Positions 9,036 through 17,327 of a DNA stretch of 64,000 nucleotides are shown piece after piece. The DNA comes from JBARDN01 sp963755705 (GTDB lineage: Bacteria > Desulfobacterota > Binatia > Binatales > Binataceae): positions 62,001 through 126,000 of the forward strand of contig CAVWKW010000004.1 of NCBI GenBank assembly GCA_963755705.1, written 5' to 3'. Position numbers and translations under genes: made by a program. Positions within the stretch are counted from its first letter, which is position 1; the number at the start of each line of letters is the position of its first letter. The notes beneath the pieces are model-generated. The model was not told the DNA's origin. It worked only from the letters and a program-made list of their open reading frames with translations, and did not search any database.

Positions 9036-9227
9036 CTAGTCCTCCAGCGTGATCGCCTGGCGCGGGCACATCTTGATTGCGAGCTTCACCTTCTCGCGCA
9101 GCGATTCGGGCGGCTGCTCGATCAGCAGATGCGCCTTGTCGTCATCGCGAACTTCAAAGACCTCGGGCGCGGATTCCTGGCAGCGCTGATTTCCCTCGCA
9201 CAGCTTCAAATCGACGACAACCTTCAT
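9036..9227 (-). CDS. P450-type [3Fe-4S] ferredoxin
   Basis: A 63-residue small acidic ferredoxin. Only three cluster cysteines are present: Cys10, Cys16 and Cys54 (CEGNQRC and CPRQAI). The position of a fourth [4Fe-4S] ligand is filled by a non-Cys residue, as is usual for single [3Fe-4S] ferredoxins partnering actinobacterial-type P450s. Length and the ending CPRQAITLED match that family. It is the first gene of a two-gene unit with the P450. The upstream gap 9228-9382 has no gene. Confidence 0.9.
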   Translation of the reverse strand: MKVVVDLKLCEGNQRCQESAPEVFEVRDDDKAHLLIEQPPESLREKVKLAIKMCPRQAITLED

Positions 9228-9382
9228 GGCATCTCCTGACTAACTGCTCTGGCGCTGAACACGGCTCCGAGACTAGCGCAGCGGCATAAATCGAACCAGC
9301 CAACGCGGCATTACCGGCAATCACCAGAATACTCGCAGCGTGTCTGGAATTTCTCTCTCATCGGAAGAGGTTTGCGTCGCGA

Positions 9383-9418
9383 CGCGCCCGTCTATGCGGG
9401 TTGGCGCGCTACCAAATC
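9383..9418. repeat. dispersed 36-bp repeat, copy 1
   Basis: The segment reading CGCGCCCGTCTATGCGG, then a short spacer, then TGGCGCGCTACCAAATC is repeated in inverted orientation at 15456-15491 with only a few differences. It contains an imperfect internal inverted repeat (GCGCGCC/GGCGCGC). It overlaps the last few bases of the GFA gene. Function unknown. Confidence 0.6.
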
Positions 9419-9827
9419 AGGGCGATGGCTTCGTGCTGAACTGCGGGAGGTTGTCGGCGATCTCATACCACGGCGCTTTGCGCCCGACGAAGATGTGCCC
9501 GCGCGGACGAAGATTCTGTTCGCCGTCGAGCGTGCCCGCAGGAATCCCGACTTGATCGCCCATCAGTTCCGGTACCATCGCGCCGCAGTTCGCGCAGAAG
9601 ACCCGGCTGTACGCGGGCGGCGACTCTCTGATTGGCGCCGAATATGTTCGCACCAGGGATTCTCCCGCCTGCCATCGAAAGCCCGCGCTCTCGACGATCA
9701 GCCACGCCGAGAACGCCGAGCCGGTTGATTTGCGGCATCGCGAGCAGTGGTCGTAGCCGAAGTTGATAATCCGCCCGTCATATTCGAATCGCACACTGCC
9801 GCATAGGCAGCTACCCGCGAGTTTCAT
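9417..9827 (-). CDS. GFA/CENP-V domain protein
   Basis: A 136-residue single-domain protein of the glutathione-dependent formaldehyde-activating (GFA) fold. Zinc-binding cysteines follow the family pattern: C7-x-C9 (SCLCGSVRF), C28-x2-C31 (HCSRCRK) and a later FCANCG pair. Members bind zinc and were first described as glutathione/formaldehyde adduct enzymes, but the biochemical role of most is unproven. It lies 22 bases downstream of the crotonase stop on the same strand, so it may be co-transcribed. The start is an ATG with homology beginning immediately. Confidence 0.85.
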   Translation of the reverse strand: MKLAGSCLCGSVRFEYDGRIINFGYDHCSRCRKSTGSAFSAWLIVESAGFRWQAGESLVRTYSAPIRESPPAYSRVFCANCGAMVPELMGDQVGIPAGTLDGEQNLRPRGHIFVGRKAPWYEIADNLPQFSTKPSP

Positions 9828-9849
9828 CTCGAATCACTCCTGACCCTGG

Positions 9850-10614
9850 CTAGAATTTTCCGTGGCGGCCGGCGCCAGCGGCGAAGCGGGCGGCGCCCTC
9901 GCGCGTCTCGCCCGAACTGATCGTCGCGATTCCGTGACGGTACTCGTTCGCGAGCGCGCCTTCGAGCGGCAGCGTCCATGCCTCGTATGCGGACATCCGG
10001 TCCGAGCGCAGGCATCGCTGCGGAAACGCCGCGAGCTGCGCTGCGAGTTCGCGCGCGGCCGCGAGCGCGCCGCCTTTTTCGACGATCCGATTCGCGAGTC
10101 CCATCCTGAGCGCCTCTTCGCCAGCGACGCCGCGCCCGGTCAGGATCATGTCCATCGCATTGCTCATCCCGATGAGCCGCGGCAGCCGGATGGTGCCGCC
10201 GTCAACCAGCGGCACGCCCCATCTGCGGCAATAGACCCCGAACATCGCGTCGCGCGCCGCGACTCGCAGGTCGCACCACAGCGCGAGTTCCAGGCCGCCC
10301 GCCACGGCGAAGCCCTCGACCGCGGCGATGACCGGCTTGCCGAGCAGCATCCGGGTGCATCCGAGCGGACCGTCGCCGTCCGCGCTGACGCGATTTCCAC
10401 GCTCGGTCGCGACCGCTTTCAAATCCGCGCCCGCGCAGAAGAAGCCTCCCGCGCCGGTCAGGATCGCGGCCGCGAGCGAGGCGTCGGCGTCGAAGCGGCG
10501 AAACGCCTCGGCCAGCGCCGTAGCGGTGGGACGATCAACGGCGTTGCGCGCGGCTGGACGGTTGATCGTGACGATCGCGATCGATCCGTCGGTTTCGAAA
10601 TTGACATCGCTCAT
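9850..10614 (-). CDS. enoyl-CoA hydratase/isomerase family protein
   Basis: A 254-residue crotonase-fold protein. The oxyanion-hole segments are visible as AILTGAGGFFCAGADLKAV (about residues 48-66) and AAVEGFAVAGGLELALWCDLRVAA (about 98-121). The usual first catalytic Glu region reads FGVYCRRWGVPLVDGG, so the acid/base residues deviate from classical enoyl-CoA hydratase and the precise reaction is open. A strong ribosome-binding site (GAGAGGAG) precedes the ATG. The neighbouring P450, Ltp2-like and MaoC genes suggest acyl-CoA or side-chain oxidation. Confidence 0.85.
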   Translation of the reverse strand: MSDVNFETDGSIAIVTINRPAARNAVDRPTATALAEAFRRFDADASLAAAILTGAGGFFCAGADLKAVATERGNRVSADGDGPLGCTRMLLGKPVIAAVEGFAVAGGLELALWCDLRVAARDAMFGVYCRRWGVPLVDGGTIRLPRLIGMSNAMDMILTGRGVAGEEALRMGLANRIVEKGGALAAARELAAQLAAFPQRCLRSDRMSAYEAWTLPLEGALANEYRHGIATISSGETREGAARFAAGAGRHGKF

Positions 10615-10644
10615 GGTTAATTTCTCCTCTCGGGCGGGCGCGTG

Positions 10645-11238
10645 CTATTTCCGCGGCTTCTCACGATCCTCATGGGCCGCAATTGATTCTTGGGTCTCGG
10701 CGATCGGCATGACCAGGTGGACGACGCCGGAATCTGACGTGCGATGAGCCTTGAAGCCGCTCTGCTCGACGACGCCAAGCATCTGCCGATTCTCGGCCAG
10801 CACGTCGGCCTCAAACATCTCGAGGCCCTGTGCGCGCGCGATCTTTGCCAGATGCTCGAGCAGGATCGTGCCGACGCCCCGGCCCTGGTAATCGTCGCGG
10901 ACCGCGAAGGCGACCTCGGCGCGTTTGAGGTCGGTCCCGCGAACGTAGCGCCCGACGCCGACGAAGCGTTCGTCGATGCCTTCGCCGGTCACCACGGCAA
11001 CGCCCACGTGGATATTAAAGTCGAGCTCGGTGAGCCGCGCGAGTTCCGGCGTGCTCAGGTCACGGCGCATCGAGAAGAACCGGGTGTGGATCGACTCGGG
11101 GCTGAGCGCGTGGAAGTGTTCGAGCAGGCGTGGCTTGTCGTCGGGGCGAATCGCGCGCACCAGAATCTTTTCGCCGTCACGCAGAGTCTCGTGCGCGGCA
11201 TACGCGCGGAGATCGGCCGCAATGTCTTCGGATCGCAT
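10645..11238 (-). CDS. GNAT family N-acetyltransferase
   Basis: A single GNAT domain of about 197 residues. The segment VRAIRPDDKPRLLEHFHALSPESIHTRFFS resembles the acetyltransferase module fused to acyl-CoA synthetases in Pat-type protein lysine acetyltransferases. Motif A, the acetyl-CoA pyrophosphate loop, reads RDDYQGRGVGTILLEHL. Here it stands alone, without the ADP-forming synthetase part. The ATG at 11238 (MRSEDIAADL) is chosen; an upstream ATG at 11277 would add 13 residues, and neither has a convincing Shine-Dalgarno sequence. A regulatory acetylation role is a family-based guess. Confidence 0.8.
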   Translation of the reverse strand: MRSEDIAADLRAYAAHETLRDGEKILVRAIRPDDKPRLLEHFHALSPESIHTRFFSMRRDLSTPELARLTELDFNIHVGVAVVTGEGIDERFVGVGRYVRGTDLKRAEVAFAVRDDYQGRGVGTILLEHLAKIARAQGLEMFEADVLAENRQMLGVVEQSGFKAHRTSDSGVVHLVMPIAETQESIAAHEDREKPRK

Positions 11239-11354
11239 CGCGATCAAAGAATTACTACAGCGCCATCGCAATCGCATCCGGGTCGAGCACGCTTGCGCGT
11301 GGTTGTGATCAGAGCCGCGCCTGCGCTACAGCGAAGGAGCAGCGGGCAGGTGCG

Positions 11355-12536
<1,182 letters not shown>

Positions 12537-12556
12537 TGGAAAAGAAGGAAACCGCG

Positions 12557-13012
12557 ATGAGTGAACAAGGCGGCGCGAAATCAAAAACTTACTTGCCGGA
12601 AGGGATGCCGGCGCCGGCGCCCTCGCGCGATGGACTCGATCGCGAATTCTACCAAGCGGCGAAGCGCCACGAAGTCGTCGTGCAGCGATGCGCTCGATGC
12701 GCGGCGTTCCAATTTCCCGCCGAATGGATTTGCCACAAGTGCCATACATTCGACCCGCAGTGGCATCGCGTGTCGGGACGCGGCCGGATCTATAGCTGGG
12801 AGCGCGTGTGGCATCCTGCGCATCCCGCGCTCAAGGGCGCGTGCCCGTACCTCGTGGTCGTGGTGGAGCTGGAGGACGCAGGCGGCGTCCGGATGGTCGG
12901 CAATCTGCTCGGCGACCCGATGCAGGAAGTCCGCTTCGACGCGAAAGTCGAAGCGGTGTTCGAGGATCATCCCGCCGGCCACACCCTGATCCAGTGGCGC
13001 GTGCTGGGTTAG
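12557..13012 (+). CDS. Zn-ribbon / OB-fold (DUF35) acyl-CoA-binding protein
   Basis: A 151-residue DUF35 protein. An N-terminal helix region is followed by a rubredoxin-like zinc ribbon with two CxxC pairs (RCARCAAFQFP and ICHKCH), then an OB-fold (GRGRIYSWERVWHPAHPALKG through VEAVFEDH). Such proteins form complexes with thiolase-like Ltp proteins or MaoC hydratases and deliver the CoA thioester. An AAGGA sequence sits six to seven bases before the ATG at 12557. An alternative ATG at 12536 overlaps the stop codon of the upstream Ltp2-like gene, so the two are translationally linked either way. Confidence 0.88.
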   Translation: MSEQGGAKSKTYLPEGMPAPAPSRDGLDREFYQAAKRHEVVVQRCARCAAFQFPAEWICHKCHTFDPQWHRVSGRGRIYSWERVWHPAHPALKGACPYLVVVVELEDAGGVRMVGNLLGDPMQEVRFDAKVEAVFEDHPAGHTLIQWRVLG

Positions 13013-13014
13013 CG

Positions 13015-13650
13015 CTACGCCTTCTCGCCGTTGGGTTTTACGAATTGTAGCGCGGCGGAGTTCATGCAGTAGCGCAGGCCCGTGGGCTTGGGGCCGTCGT
13101 CGAAGACGTGGCCCAGATGCGCGTCGCATCGCGCACAGACCACTTCGGTGCGGGTCATGAAAAACGATCGGTCGCTGTCGTTGCGGATATTCTCGGACGC
13201 GATCGGTTCCCAGAAACTCGGCCATCCTGTGCCCGAGTCGAACTTCGTGTCCGAGCTGAACAGCGCCGTGCCGCAACAGATGCATCGATAGATTCCCTTG
13301 TCGTGCGACTCGGCGTACTTGCCGCTGAAGGCGCGCTCGGTGCCTTTCTGCCGCGTGACCTCGTATTCCTCGGGAGTAAGAATCTTCTGCCACTCGGCAT
13401 CGGTCTTGATCACCTTATCCACCGATACGACTCCTTTGCGTTCGCCGTCGTCGTCGAACTCGACGATCTTTACTTTTGGAATCGGCGCGATAGCCGCTGG
13501 GACGATGCCGTCGTGCGAATCGCCCCCGGCGGCGTGGCCGATCGCGAGTCTTATCGCGACGACCGCGGGCGTCGCCAGGGCGATCGCGACGAAGCTTCGC
13601 CGGCTGAGGAATCCGATACGATCAGGGTTGGTCAGAGGTTTGAGATTCAT
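13015..13650 (-). CDS. msrB: peptide-methionine (R)-S-oxide reductase with Tat-type signal
   Basis: A 211-residue MsrB that reduces methionine-R-sulfoxide in proteins. The zinc cysteines are in RCICCG and VCARCDAHLGHVF, and the catalytic Cys is in GLRYCMNSAALQF. The N-terminus has a twin-arginine motif SRRSFVAIA followed by a hydrophobic stretch, implying export of a folded protein to the periplasm or membrane; about 70 residues separate it from the MsrB domain. The ATG at 13650 has a GTGAGG sequence upstream and is preferred to a GTG at 13662. It converges on the OB-fold gene with only two bases between the stops. Confidence 0.92.
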   Translation of the reverse strand: MNLKPLTNPDRIGFLSRRSFVAIALATPAVVAIRLAIGHAAGGDSHDGIVPAAIAPIPKVKIVEFDDDGERKGVVSVDKVIKTDAEWQKILTPEEYEVTRQKGTERAFSGKYAESHDKGIYRCICCGTALFSSDTKFDSGTGWPSFWEPIASENIRNDSDRSFFMTRTEVVCARCDAHLGHVFDDGPKPTGLRYCMNSAALQFVKPNGEKA

Positions 13651-13783
13651 CGCTCGCCTCACGCGCTATCATTATAGCTCACGAGCTGCCGCGATGCCGT
13701 AAAGGCGATCGCGGCGGCTCGTTCGATACTAGATACGCGTCAGACGCGAAGGTGGATTATCCCCTGTCCCGCGAGCGCGCGCC

Positions 13784-14626
13784 TCAATGCGTCCGGGCCG
13801 CGGCCTCCGCATACTTGTCCAGAAGCGGCAGCACCGTCTCACGCGGAGCTGCCGGAAGCGAAAAGATCAGCCGGTCGAAGCCCAGGTCGGCGAAGCGTTT
13901 AATCTCGTCTTCCTTTGCGGATGACCCGAACAGCGAGATGCCGAGTTTCTTGCGGCCAGCCGCCTTCTCTGCGTCGCGAAGCTGCTTGACGTTGTCGGTG
14001 AAATTGGCGCGCGGAAAGTTGATCGGCATCCATCCGTCGCAGTATTCGGCAACTCGCTCGAACGAGCGCTTGGATTGCGAGCCGAGCAGGATCGGCGGCC
14101 CGCCGGGCTGAACCGGTTTGGGGAACGACCAGATCGGATCGAAGTTAACGAACTCGCCGTGAAACTCGGCGGCTTCCTTGGTCCAGATTTGGCGCATCGC
14201 AAGGATTTTCTCGCGCACGATCTTCCAGCGCTTCTTGAATTGCGCGCCGTGATTCTCCATCTCCTCGACGTTCCATCCCGCGCCGATTCCAAGCTCGACG
14301 CGTCCGCCGGAAATCATGTCCAGCGAGGCTACTTCCTTGGCCAGCACGATCGGGTCGCGTTCGATAACCAGGCATACTCCCGTACCGAGCCGCAGCTTCC
14401 TGGTCGCGGCGGCGGCGGCGCCGAGCGCCACAAAGGGATCGTGCGTATGCCAATATTCCTTGGGCAGTTCCGTCCCGCCCGGAAACGGAGTCTTGCGCGA
14501 AGTGGGGATGTGAGTGTGCTCGGGGAACCATAGCGATTCGAAGTTGCGCGCTTCGGCGGCCTGCGCCAGCTCGATCGGCTGAATTGCGTAATCGGTCGGG
14601 AACATCGAGACTCCGAACTTTACCAT
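13784..14626 (-). CDS. LLM class (F420-dependent type) oxidoreductase
   Basis: A 280-residue luciferase-like TIM-barrel flavin/F420 protein. Visible features are the N-terminal strand MVKFGVSMFPTDYAI, FESLWFPEHTHIPTS, and the conserved block LRLGTGVCLVIERDPIVLAKEVASLDMISGGRVELGIGAGWN. That block is typical of the TIGR03619 F420-dependent group. Cofactor F420 rather than FMN is inferred from subfamily resemblance. It stands alone on the minus strand. The flanking gap 13663-13783 has no gene. Confidence 0.87.
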   Translation of the reverse strand: MVKFGVSMFPTDYAIQPIELAQAAEARNFESLWFPEHTHIPTSRKTPFPGGTELPKEYWHTHDPFVALGAAAAATRKLRLGTGVCLVIERDPIVLAKEVASLDMISGGRVELGIGAGWNVEEMENHGAQFKKRWKIVREKILAMRQIWTKEAAEFHGEFVNFDPIWSFPKPVQPGGPPILLGSQSKRSFERVAEYCDGWMPINFPRANFTDNVKQLRDAEKAAGRKKLGISLFGSSAKEDEIKRFADLGFDRLIFSLPAAPRETVLPLLDKYAEAAARTH

Positions 14627-14995
14627 CGCGTTTTCTCCTTGCGGGACAAATGAACTGCGCCCCTATCAGAGATCGGAGGGCGTCGATCGGTCAAGTGCGA
14701 AGTTGAGCAGAACCCTATCAAGCGAATTTTGGGCAAGGTGATGCCTTGGATTTTTTGATCTCGGGCATTTTCGGTGGGTTCGTTTGGTATCTTTTCTAGT
14801 GGCTCAGAAAATAAACTCCTTGAAGACGCTGGCGAATTCGCCGGATGGGTCCGTTTCGAACGTCTTTTTGGTACCTCGATTTTCGGACGATCTGACGCGG
14901 CCAAGGTCGGCTTTTGCCGATGGCGGACGGGGCGTCCGCCATCGCTGACAAAAAGGCGCCGCACTATCCGTTGGGGAAGTGTGCGAGTGCCGAGG

Positions 14996-15171
14996 GCGAG
15001 ATTCCTCGCGATGACTGCCGCTCAGGGTAGCGAGCACGACGCGATACGCTGTGCCTGCACGCGCTCGGAATGACATGAAACGAGGAGCGCGTGTCATTTC
15101 GAGCGCGAATTGCCTGATCGCGTCGCGGCGTACCCAATGCCTCGCGCTGCGCGCATCGCGAGAAATCTCGC
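14996..15171. repeat. palindromic dispersed element, copy 2
   Basis: The left end GCGAGATTCCTCGCG and the right end CGCGAGAAATCTCGC are inverted copies. The inner boundaries CGCTCGGAATGACA (near 15062) and TGTCATTTCGAGCG (near 15092) are inverted as well. The same outer and inner motifs, in the same order, build the elements at 4994-5272 and 46948-47139, while the arm interiors are degenerate. Confidence 0.7.
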
Positions 15172-15272
15172 AGGTCGCGGAAGCAGACCGGTCGCGTGAG
15201 GTTGGCAAAACGGAGCGGAATAGTGAGCGGTTGGCTTCCACCCGATCACTTTTGCACGAAGTGGATTCGGGC

Positions 15273-15329
15273 ATAAGGCTGAACAGTTCAGCCCTGAACA
15301 AATCTGGCAAAAACCCGAACGATCGTTAG
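15273..15329 (-). repeat. 57-bp terminator-like dispersed repeat, copy 1
   Basis: Inverted relative to its second copy at 44175-44231, with only a few differences. It contains the palindrome GCTGAACAGTTCAGC and the short palindrome AACGATCGTT. Read on the minus strand, the latter is followed shortly by a run of five T, like a small intrinsic terminator. The two copies lie beside unrelated genes. Confidence 0.65.
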
Positions 15330-15455
15330 AGAGCACGGCATAATCTGCCGGCAGCTTGAAACGCCTGTGGCCCAAGGGGTTGCTGCGCATTAGAGCGGCC
15401 TAATCACTGCCCGGTTCCCGCGCGGGAGGCGGAACCAACGCGCGCAAATCGAGGC

Positions 15456-15491
15456 GATTTGGTAGCGCGCCAGACCGCGTAGACGGGCGCG
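15456..15491. repeat. dispersed 36-bp repeat, copy 2
   Basis: Inverted copy of 9383-9418: GATTTGGTAGCGCGCCA followed by GACCGCGTAGACGGGCGCG. GGTAGCGCGCCAGAC resembles part of a tRNA D-arm/anticodon arm, but no acceptor stem or T-arm can be built around it. Confidence 0.6.
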
Positions 15492-15577
15492 CCGCGCCGC
15501 GCCCCTGCAAATCGGATCATTCTTCCCGCCCGAGCAGTTGACAAGCATCGGCGCGCCACACAAAGTTCGAGTCCATC

Positions 15578-16600
15578 ATGCGAGTTGCACGTCTTTACGA
15601 TTTCGGCGATATCCGGGTCGAAGAAGCTGCGCGCCCGGAACCCGGTCCCGATGAGATCGTGGTCCGCGCCACCGCCTGCGGCATCTGCTCGGGCGATATC
15701 ATGCCCTGGTACATCAAGCGCAAGGCGCCGCTCGTGCTGGGACACGAGCCTGTAGGCGTCGTCGCGGCGGCGGGCGCGGCGGTGCGCGGCTTCAAGCCGG
15801 GCGACCGCGTGTTCGCGCATCATCATGCGCCGTGCTTCCAATGCGCCGCATGCCGGCGCGGCGAGTACGTGCAATGCGCAACCTGGCGCGCGACCAATCT
15901 GCGTCCGGGCGGGATGGCGGAATATTTCCTGGTCGAGGCGCCCAACCTGCGTGACACGCTCAAGCTTCCCGAGCAGATCGACGACGCCAACGGAGTCCTG
16001 ATCGAGCCCGCCGCGTGCGTGGTGAAATCGCTTGCGCGCTCGGGACTCAAACGCGGCGAATCAATCCTGATAATCGGGCTCGGAATCATGGGCATGATGC
16101 ATGTGAAAATCGCGCGCGACCTGGGCGCGGGATTTATCATCGGCGCCGACCTGTTCGAGCGCCGCGCCACGCGCGCGCGCGAGCTCGGCGCCGACGCCGC
16201 GATCGTGGTCGTGGGCGACAACCTGGCCGAGCAGGTGCGCGAGATCACCAACGGCGCGATGGCCGACGTGGTGATCGTCGGACCGGGCACCAGCAGGGCT
16301 ATCGCCACCGGAATCGGGTGCGCGGGCAAGGGCGCGACCGTGGTGCAGTTCACCGCGACTCCGCCGGAGGACGAGATGCTGGTGCGCCCGCACGACTTGT
16401 ATTTCAACGAGACCCGGCTGGTGCCGAGTTACTCGTGCGGACCGGACGAAACCCGCGCGGCGATGAAGCTGGTCGAGCGCCGGGTTATCAACGCCGCCGA
16501 ACTGGTGACGCATCGCTTCGCGCTGGCGCAGATCACACAGGCATTCGCGGCCGCGCAGACTCCGGAGTCGCTCAAAGTAATCGTGACGTTCGGCGAATAG
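15578..16600 (+). CDS. zinc-dependent medium-chain alcohol dehydrogenase
   Basis: A 340-residue MDR-family dehydrogenase. The catalytic zinc ligands are Cys near residue 36 (CGICSGD) and His in GHEPVGVV. The structural zinc loop has four cysteines (CFQCAACRRGEYVQC), and the cofactor domain shows IIGLGIMGMMHVKIARDLGA. The form is close to sorbitol/threonine-dehydrogenase-like enzymes. The N-terminus MRVARLYDFGDIRVEEAARPEPGPDEIVV starts at the ATG at 15578. An intrinsic terminator follows 15 bases after the stop. The substrate is unknown. Confidence 0.9.
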   Translation: MRVARLYDFGDIRVEEAARPEPGPDEIVVRATACGICSGDIMPWYIKRKAPLVLGHEPVGVVAAAGAAVRGFKPGDRVFAHHHAPCFQCAACRRGEYVQCATWRATNLRPGGMAEYFLVEAPNLRDTLKLPEQIDDANGVLIEPAACVVKSLARSGLKRGESILIIGLGIMGMMHVKIARDLGAGFIIGADLFERRATRARELGADAAIVVVGDNLAEQVREITNGAMADVVIVGPGTSRAIATGIGCAGKGATVVQFTATPPEDEMLVRPHDLYFNETRLVPSYSCGPDETRAAMKLVERRVINAAELVTHRFALAQITQAFAAAQTPESLKVIVTFGE

Positions 16601-16615
16601 GTTTCGCCAGAATAG

Positions 16616-16647
16616 AAAAAGGGCGGATGCTTCCGCATCCGCCCTTT
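16616..16647. terminator. bidirectional intrinsic terminator
   Basis: A perfect 10-bp stem (GGGCGGATGC at 16621-16630, GCATCCGCCC at 16635-16644) with a TTCC tetraloop, flanked by AAAAA on the left and TTT on the right. It sits between the convergent alcohol dehydrogenase and lipoprotein genes and can serve both. Confidence 0.88.
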
Positions 16648-16670
16648 GCTTCAAACCGTCTTAAGCCAGA

Positions 16671-17099
16671 TTACGGAGTGGCTGGCGAAGCGCCTGCGTC
16701 GGGAGCTGCCGGCGGAGCACCTGCATCCGCACCGCCTGCCGCCGCGCCCGAGTCGGACGCCGCTGCCGCATGGTGATGATGATGATAGTGGTGCATTTCA
16801 TGCCGCGGTGCTGAAGACATCGTCTTTGCCGCGATCGCCTCTGCACGATCCGCAGCCGCCTTGGCATCGCTGGCTGCCTGCTCGACACGGCTGGCGGCAG
16901 CCTGCGCCGAAGCCGACGCCTGCTGAGCCTTCTGGCTCGCCGCTTCCGCGCGTGACGCTGCCTGATCAGCGCGGTTCGCCGCGTTGACGGCGCGCTGCGC
17001 GGGATCCGGCTGGTTCGAGCAACCTGCCACCAACGCAAGGGCCAATGCAGCCCCGGCCAGAGCAACCAGTTTCGAAGATTTTCTCATTAACCCTTCCAT
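16671..17099 (-). CDS. alanine-rich coiled-coil lipoprotein with His-rich segment
   Basis: A 142-residue predicted lipoprotein. A signal peptide MEGLMRKSSKLVALAGAALALALVAGC ends in the lipobox LVAGC. The mature part is an Ala-rich heptad-like helix (repeats of the AADRAEAASQKA kind), followed by HHYHHHHHA and a Gly/Ala/Pro tail. Murein-lipoprotein-like proteins have such helices, but there is no terminal Lys-Arg for peptidoglycan linkage. The start is set at 17099 by an excellent AGGAGG six bases upstream. It is similar in composition to the protein at 19724-20005. The His cluster may bind metal; function is otherwise unknown. Confidence 0.8.
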   Translation of the reverse strand: MEGLMRKSSKLVALAGAALALALVAGCSNQPDPAQRAVNAANRADQAASRAEAASQKAQQASASAQAAASRVEQAASDAKAAADRAEAIAAKTMSSAPRHEMHHYHHHHHAAAASDSGAAAGGADAGAPPAAPDAGASPATP

Positions 17100-17327
17100 T
17101 TTTTCCTCCTGGAAATTGCGCGGTGTCCCCAAGTCCACAGGATCAGACAGCCGCCGTACGACCTTTCATTTCTCTCACTAACCGGAGCTTCCCAGCAACT
17201 TTACACCAAGGGCTATTGCCACTGCAACGACATTCCTTGGATAAGTGCCCTAAAGAACCCCACATTTCTCCACCGATTAATTATTAACGATTACTGCCCC
17301 GCGGTAAACCCCTCTTTCCGGGCACGC

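Larger units (their letters stand above)
14627..15577. other. 950-bp gap without a credible gene, rich in repeats
   Basis: No open frame here shows homology or a ribosome-binding site; the overlapping short frames on both strands follow repeat sequence. The gap contains one copy of the long palindromic element (14996-15171), one copy of a 57-bp repeat shared with 44175-44231 (15273-15329), and one copy of the 36-bp repeat shared with 9383-9418 (15456-15491). A TTGACA at 15538-15543 is a possible -35 box for the alcohol dehydrogenase, but no good -10 follows. Confidence 0.6.

Noticed and set aside
15280..15294. LexA-type SOS box (GAAC...GTTC)
   Set aside because: The half-sites are separated by one base only, not the four or seven of known LexA boxes, and it belongs to the repeat.
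14774..15329. Overlapping open frames of 80-170 codons on both strands
   Set aside because: They lie over repeat sequence, lack ribosome-binding sites and show no family resemblance; the shared ending KSGKNPNDR-type peptide is explained by the 57-bp DNA repeat.
15456..15530. tRNA-like stretch (GGTAGCGCGCCAGAC)
   Set aside because: No acceptor stem, T-arm or GGTTCRA sequence can be aligned; it is part of the 36-bp repeat.
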